From SAR324 cluster bacterium (GTDB lineage: Bacteria > SAR324 > NAC60-12): a stretch of DNA of 9,333 nt. Of this stretch, positions 6,381 to 9,333 are shown in pieces. How positions within the stretch are numbered: position 1 is the first letter of the stretch; each line of letters starts with the position of its first letter. The stretch covers positions 1 through 9,333 of the forward strand of contig JAPKDT010000072.1 in assembly GCA_028822475.1 (NCBI GenBank), written 5' to 3'. Made by a program: the position numbers and the translations under genes. The notes beneath the pieces were generated by a model. That model had not been told where the DNA came from. It searched no databases and saw only the letters and a list, made by a program, of their open reading frames with translations.

Positions 6381-7334
6381 ATGATACAGGCAGCTTATGA
6401 AAAAAAACTTTTGGACAGTGATAATAATTTGGAACGGATTCAAAATGCTGTAAAAAACAATTTGGGTGTTTCACTTCCTTTTTTAGCAGATATTGCTCAC
6501 CACATAATAACTCCTCATAATAATTCAACAAGGTCCATGTTGTTGCTGCAAAGCGCAAAACTTTTTAAGAAGCCTGATGACGCAGTAATAGATATAGGCA
6601 GTACTTTAGAATTTTTACACACCGCATCTGCCTTACACCGGCACATCAAAGAACCTGAATACGCCAGACGTCACCAGCAGAATGTTCAAAAACTATGGGG
6701 TTCAGAGGCAAGTGTTTTGCTGGGTGATTATCTGCTTTCCATTTCATTTCAAATCTTAACACGTGTGGGTAATTTGGACGTGCTGGAATGCGTTTCTCTC
6801 GCTACACAAAATATTTCACGCGGACAAGTACTTGAAATTTCGGAACCTACTCTTACAGCTACTCCAAAACACTGGCAGAGAGTAACTCGTGACAAAATTG
6901 CGGGGCTATTTGGCGCAGGTGCTAAAAGCGCGGCTTACTGGGCAAATGCTACTCAAGCTACAGCTTCGACCTTGTTTGCGTTTGGTGAATATGTGGGTAT
7001 GGCTGCTCAACTTAAAACTGAACTGAATGTTATTGATGACGAAAAACGTTTTCAGCAGACTTTGAAAGACTCTGAATTGTGGGCACCTCTCTGCTTTTTA
7101 CTTCACGAATGTTTGACGGAAAGTGAACTCAGTGTAATGTCAGAAAAACTGCAGGAAAATTTTGAACTAGATGAAATGACTAGTGAGCTCAGGGTGCTGT
7201 TCAATAAACATAATCTGCGTGAAAAACTGAAAGAGCAGGCAGTGCAGGAGTTGGAAAAAGCAGCAGAATGTCTGGATCAACTTGAAATGGATTCTGCTCC
7301 TCTTCAACCTTTAACTTCATATGCAATGATTTGA
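6381..7334 (+). CDS. Polyprenyl diphosphate synthase homologue lacking both Asp-rich motifs (probable non-catalytic partner subunit)
   Basis: The 317-residue fold signature follows IspB-type trans-polyprenyl synthases from end to end: LEFLHTASALH (76-86), ARRH (95-98), GSEASVLLGDYLL (107-119), FQILTRVGNLDVLE (123-136), the SRGQVLEIS helix (146-154), DKIAGLF (171-177) and YVGMAAQL (204-211). The catalytic parts are changed. The GGGKRxRP site reads PHNNSTRS (45-52). The first motif, DDxxD after HTAxxLH, is RHIKE (87-91). The second, DDxxD after the conserved Q210, is TELNV (213-217). KT of the active site is KI (172-173). Metal-diphosphate binding is therefore unlikely. Non-catalytic subunits are known in heteromeric prenyl synthases such as human PDSS2. 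The ATG follows AGAGGAA (6364-6370). The next gene starts 1 bp after its stop. I infer a regulatory or chain-length subunit for quinone side-chain synthesis, not an active enzyme. Confidence 0.8.
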   Translation: MIQAAYEKKLLDSDNNLERIQNAVKNNLGVSLPFLADIAHHIITPHNNSTRSMLLLQSAKLFKKPDDAVIDIGSTLEFLHTASALHRHIKEPEYARRHQQNVQKLWGSEASVLLGDYLLSISFQILTRVGNLDVLECVSLATQNISRGQVLEISEPTLTATPKHWQRVTRDKIAGLFGAGAKSAAYWANATQATASTLFAFGEYVGMAAQLKTELNVIDDEKRFQQTLKDSELWAPLCFLLHECLTESELSVMSEKLQENFELDEMTSELRVLFNKHNLREKLKEQAVQELEKAAECLDQLEMDSAPLQPLTSYAMI

Positions 7335-7335
7335 T

Positions 7336-8148
7336 ATGCCGGATTCACTAAAAATAAAGATTGATTCCGCAGTTGCGGAAATTGAATTAAACCGACCTGA
7401 CAAAGCAAATGCGCTTGATGAAGAATTATGGTTTGCCCTCGGAGATTGTTTTCGTGAATTAGACGAAAATGAAGCTGTTAGGGTGTGCATTCTGAGCGGT
7501 GCTGGTAGTAATTTTACTGCAGGAATTGATCTTAAATTTTTACAGTCAGTGGGGCAGGAAGTTGAACATTTTGACTGTGAAGGACGTAAACGGGAATATT
7601 TACGTCGCAAAATAATAAAACTGCAGGCTGCATTTACACAAATCGAAGAGTGTCGTAAACCAGTGTTAGCTGCAATTCATGGTGGATGCATAGGTGGAGG
7701 GATTGATTTGATAAGTGCCTGCGACCTGCGTTACTCAACAAGTGACGCTGTCTTCCAGATAAAAGAAATTGATCTTGGTTTAACCGCGGATGTAGGGACT
7801 TTACAGCGCCTTCCCAAGTTGATTCCCCAGGGCATTGTTCGCGAATTAGCCTACACAGGACGTAAATTTTCTGGAGAAGAAGCACGTGAATTTGGTTTGG
7901 TCAACAGTTGTTATGCTGATCAGAAATCGATGATTTGTGCAGTTCGGAAGATTGCTGAGCAAATCGCGGGCAAAGCGCCTTTAGCCATACGCGGAGTTAA
8001 GGAAATGCTTTTGCACTCGCGAGACAATTCAGTTGCAGACGGACTTAATTATGTAGCAACGTGGAATTCTGCCATGCTGCTTTCTGCTGATCTTGAAGAA
8101 TCTGTAATGGCGATGCTGCAAAACCGTTCTGCTGAATATAAGGATTAA
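7336..8148 (+). CDS. ECH1-type delta(3,5)-delta(2,4)-dienoyl-CoA isomerase (crotonase superfamily)
   Basis: The 270-residue product is a full-length crotonase-fold protein. SGAGSNFTAGIDL (54-66) and the glycine-rich IHGGCIGGGIDLISACDLRY (114-133) form the acyl-CoA and oxyanion-hole region. Three acidic residues match the catalytic set of mammalian ECH1 (rat D176, E196, D204): D124, E144 and D152, with identical spacings of 20 and 8. The surrounding QIKEIDLGLTADVGTLQRLP (141-160) and the later YVATWNSAML (239-248) are also ECH1-like rather than generic enoyl-CoA hydratase. The enzyme shifts 3,5-dienoyl-CoA to 2,4-dienoyl-CoA during beta-oxidation of unsaturated fatty acids with odd-numbered double bonds. 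The ATG is 1 bp after the stop of the prenyl-synthase homologue and has no clear Shine-Dalgarno sequence, suggesting coupled translation. Substrate here is inferred from the family. Confidence 0.88.
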   Translation: MPDSLKIKIDSAVAEIELNRPDKANALDEELWFALGDCFRELDENEAVRVCILSGAGSNFTAGIDLKFLQSVGQEVEHFDCEGRKREYLRRKIIKLQAAFTQIEECRKPVLAAIHGGCIGGGIDLISACDLRYSTSDAVFQIKEIDLGLTADVGTLQRLPKLIPQGIVRELAYTGRKFSGEEAREFGLVNSCYADQKSMICAVRKIAEQIAGKAPLAIRGVKEMLLHSRDNSVADGLNYVATWNSAMLLSADLEESVMAMLQNRSAEYKD

Positions 8149-8219
8149 TGATTACGAAGTTCCTTCCGTCTGCAGGGGTAACTTATATTTTTCTAATAAA
8201 TGTTGTTTCAACCATACAG

Positions 8220-8237
8220 ATTACATAATTTTGTAAT
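8220..8237. promoter_or_regulatory. Inverted repeat ATTACA-N6-TGTAAT upstream of the YdiJ-type gene
   Basis: Two exact 6-bp arms around 6 bases lie 21 bp before ATG 8259, in the AT-rich 110-bp gap. The geometry is that of a dimeric regulator site, but the site is so AT-rich that chance is possible and no regulator is implied. Confidence 0.25.
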
Positions 8238-8258
8238 TATTTGTTAATAAAATTTTAA

Positions 8259-9333
8259 ATGATTCCTCGCCTCAATCATTCTGAAAGTATTCCTGAAATT
8301 GTGCAAAGTTTTCTTGCAGAACTGCGTCAAAGCAGTTTTAGCGGAGACATTCAGCATGATTATGGAACACGTTTGATAACCTCAACTGACAACAGTATTT
8401 ATCAGGTTCTTCCGCAGGCAGTCGTTTTTCCGAAAAATATAGCTGACATCCAGGCGTTACTCCAGCTAACAGCTCAGCATAAATTTTGTCAATGCATAAA
8501 AATCACTGCACGCGGTGGTGGTACAGGTACCAACGGGCAGTCACTTACTGAAGGCATCGTGCTTGACTGTTCACGTTACATGAACCGTATACTTGAAACT
8601 AATATTAAGCAGGGTTGGGTACGTGTAGAACCTGGTGTGGTACTGGACCAGTTAAACGAACATCTAGCGCCACATAAGGTGTTTTTTGCGCCCGATCTGT
8701 CCCCCAGTAATAGAGCGACTTTAGGTGGAATGGTCAATACCGATGCCTGCGGAAAAGGTTCACGTATTTATGGACGCACCAGCGACCATGTTTTAGCGTT
8801 GTCATGTGTTCTCTCTAACGGTGAAACTCTGGAATCCTTTGCGCTTGATGAAAATAGACTAAATGCATACAAACAAAAATCCGGAATTGTGGGTGAGGTG
8901 TTTAAAGTTGTTGATCAGATTGTGCTGGAAAAAGCAGGATTGATTGAAGAAGTTTTTCCTAAAATGAGCCGTTTCATGACCGGTTACAATTTGGCGAAAG
9001 TTTATGGAAATTCGGAAAAGAACTTTAACTTAAACTATTTGCTTTCTGGATCAGAAGGTACATTAGCAGTAGTGAGTGAGCTTAAATTACGCTTATCGGC
9101 ATTGCCTAAATACAAACGACTCTTAGTTGTAAAATACGAATATTTTGATGATGCGCTTCGGGATGCACAAATTTTGGTGGAGAATGATCCGGCTGCGATT
9201 GAGACGATTGACGAAAAAATTCTTAGTCTGGCAAAAGAAGATGAAATATACTTAAAAATCAAAGATTTTATTACAGACGAAAATATGAAATCTGGAAATA
9301 AAATCCGTCCGACTCGTACCGTCAGCCTGCTAG
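8259..9333 (+). CDS. ydiJ: YdiJ-type FAD-linked D-2-hydroxyacid (D-2-hydroxyglutarate) dehydrogenase, 3' partial
   Basis: The first 358 codons are present and the frame is open at the right edge. The N-terminus closely resembles E. coli YdiJ, a protein of about 1,000 residues: MIPRLN, then TDNSIYQVLPQAVVFP (43-58), the FAD-binding loop ARGGGTGTNGQSL (84-96), RVEPGVVLDQLN (122-133), FFAPDLSPSNRATLGGM (142-158), NTDACGKGS (160-168), YGRTSDHV (171-178) and LLSGSEGTLA (261-270). This is a PCMH-type FAD domain followed by the start of the FAD-oxidase C-terminal domain. In full-length members an iron-sulfur/CCG-domain part follows, which would lie beyond the window. The family oxidises D-2-hydroxyglutarate or related D-2-hydroxyacids and passes electrons toward the respiratory chain. 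The ATG at 8259 matches the family N-terminus although no Shine-Dalgarno sequence is visible. It lies 110 bp after the isomerase gene, so it may have its own promoter. Confidence 0.92.
   Translation, partial: MIPRLNHSESIPEIVQSFLAELRQSSFSGDIQHDYGTRLITSTDNSIYQVLPQAVVFPKNIADIQALLQLTAQHKFCQCIKITARGGGTGTNGQSLTEGIVLDCSRYMNRILETNIKQGWVRVEPGVVLDQLNEHLAPHKVFFAPDLSPSNRATLGGMVNTDACGKGSRIYGRTSDHVLALSCVLSNGETLESFALDENRLNAYKQKSGIVGEVFKVVDQIVLEKAGLIEEVFPKMSRFMTGYNLAKVYGNSEKNFNLNYLLSGSEGTLAVVSELKLRLSALPKYKRLLVVKYEYFDDALRDAQILVENDPAAIETIDEKILSLAKEDEIYLKIKDFITDENMKSGNKIRPTRTVSLL

Noticed and set aside
7023..7043. IDDEK in the prenyl-synthase homologue (about residues 218-222) as a surviving second Asp-rich motif
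   Set aside because: Anchoring on YVGMAAQL and Q210 places the catalytic motif at 213-217 (TELNV). Using IDDE would need a shift of several residues, and it lacks the final Asp.

Overview
The window is a densely packed stretch of a bacterial chromosome of roughly 40% GC, with all recognisable genes on the + strand. The conserved ribosomal/replication block (S6 tail, rpsR, rplI, dnaB), a predicted lipoprotein, a CcsA/HemX-type membrane protein, an IspB-family homologue and a YdiJ-type flavoprotein suggest a Gram-negative organism. A proteobacterial or 'deltaproteobacterial'-like lineage is plausible, but no 16S or other decisive marker is present, so this is inference.

Region 1 (1-1335) is translation. 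It holds the acidic 3' end of a gene that synteny suggests is rpsF (S6), then rpsR (S18) and rplI (L9), closed by a strong intrinsic terminator. The S6 tail carries five exact 12-bp repeats coding DKAE; L9 has an added acidic tail of about 40 residues; S18 is longer than usual at both ends.

Region 2 (1405-2820) is dnaB, the replicative helicase, with all its main motifs and no intein.

Region 3 (2994-5268) is an overlapping gene pair. The first is a stand-alone, divergent EAL-domain protein that keeps most catalytic positions but has lost the usual DFG(T/S)G loop. The second is a lipoprotein with seven FG-GAP/VCBS-type calcium loops, most simply a seven-bladed beta-propeller. The 11-bp overlap suggests coupled expression.

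Region 4 (5485-9333) is metabolic: a HemX/CcsA-like membrane protein, a polyprenyl diphosphate synthase homologue in which both Asp-rich catalytic motifs are gone, an ECH1-type dienoyl-CoA isomerase starting 1 bp after it, and the first 358 codons of a YdiJ-type FAD-linked D-2-hydroxyacid dehydrogenase that runs off the window. The likely themes are heme/cytochrome maturation, quinone side-chain synthesis, fatty-acid oxidation and electron delivery to the membrane; a joint role is inference only.

The most unusual item is the apparently catalytically dead prenyl synthase (6381-7334), which looks like a regulatory or partner subunit. No tRNA, rRNA, CRISPR array, insertion sequence or prophage gene was seen, and no gene-free stretch reaches 300 bases.
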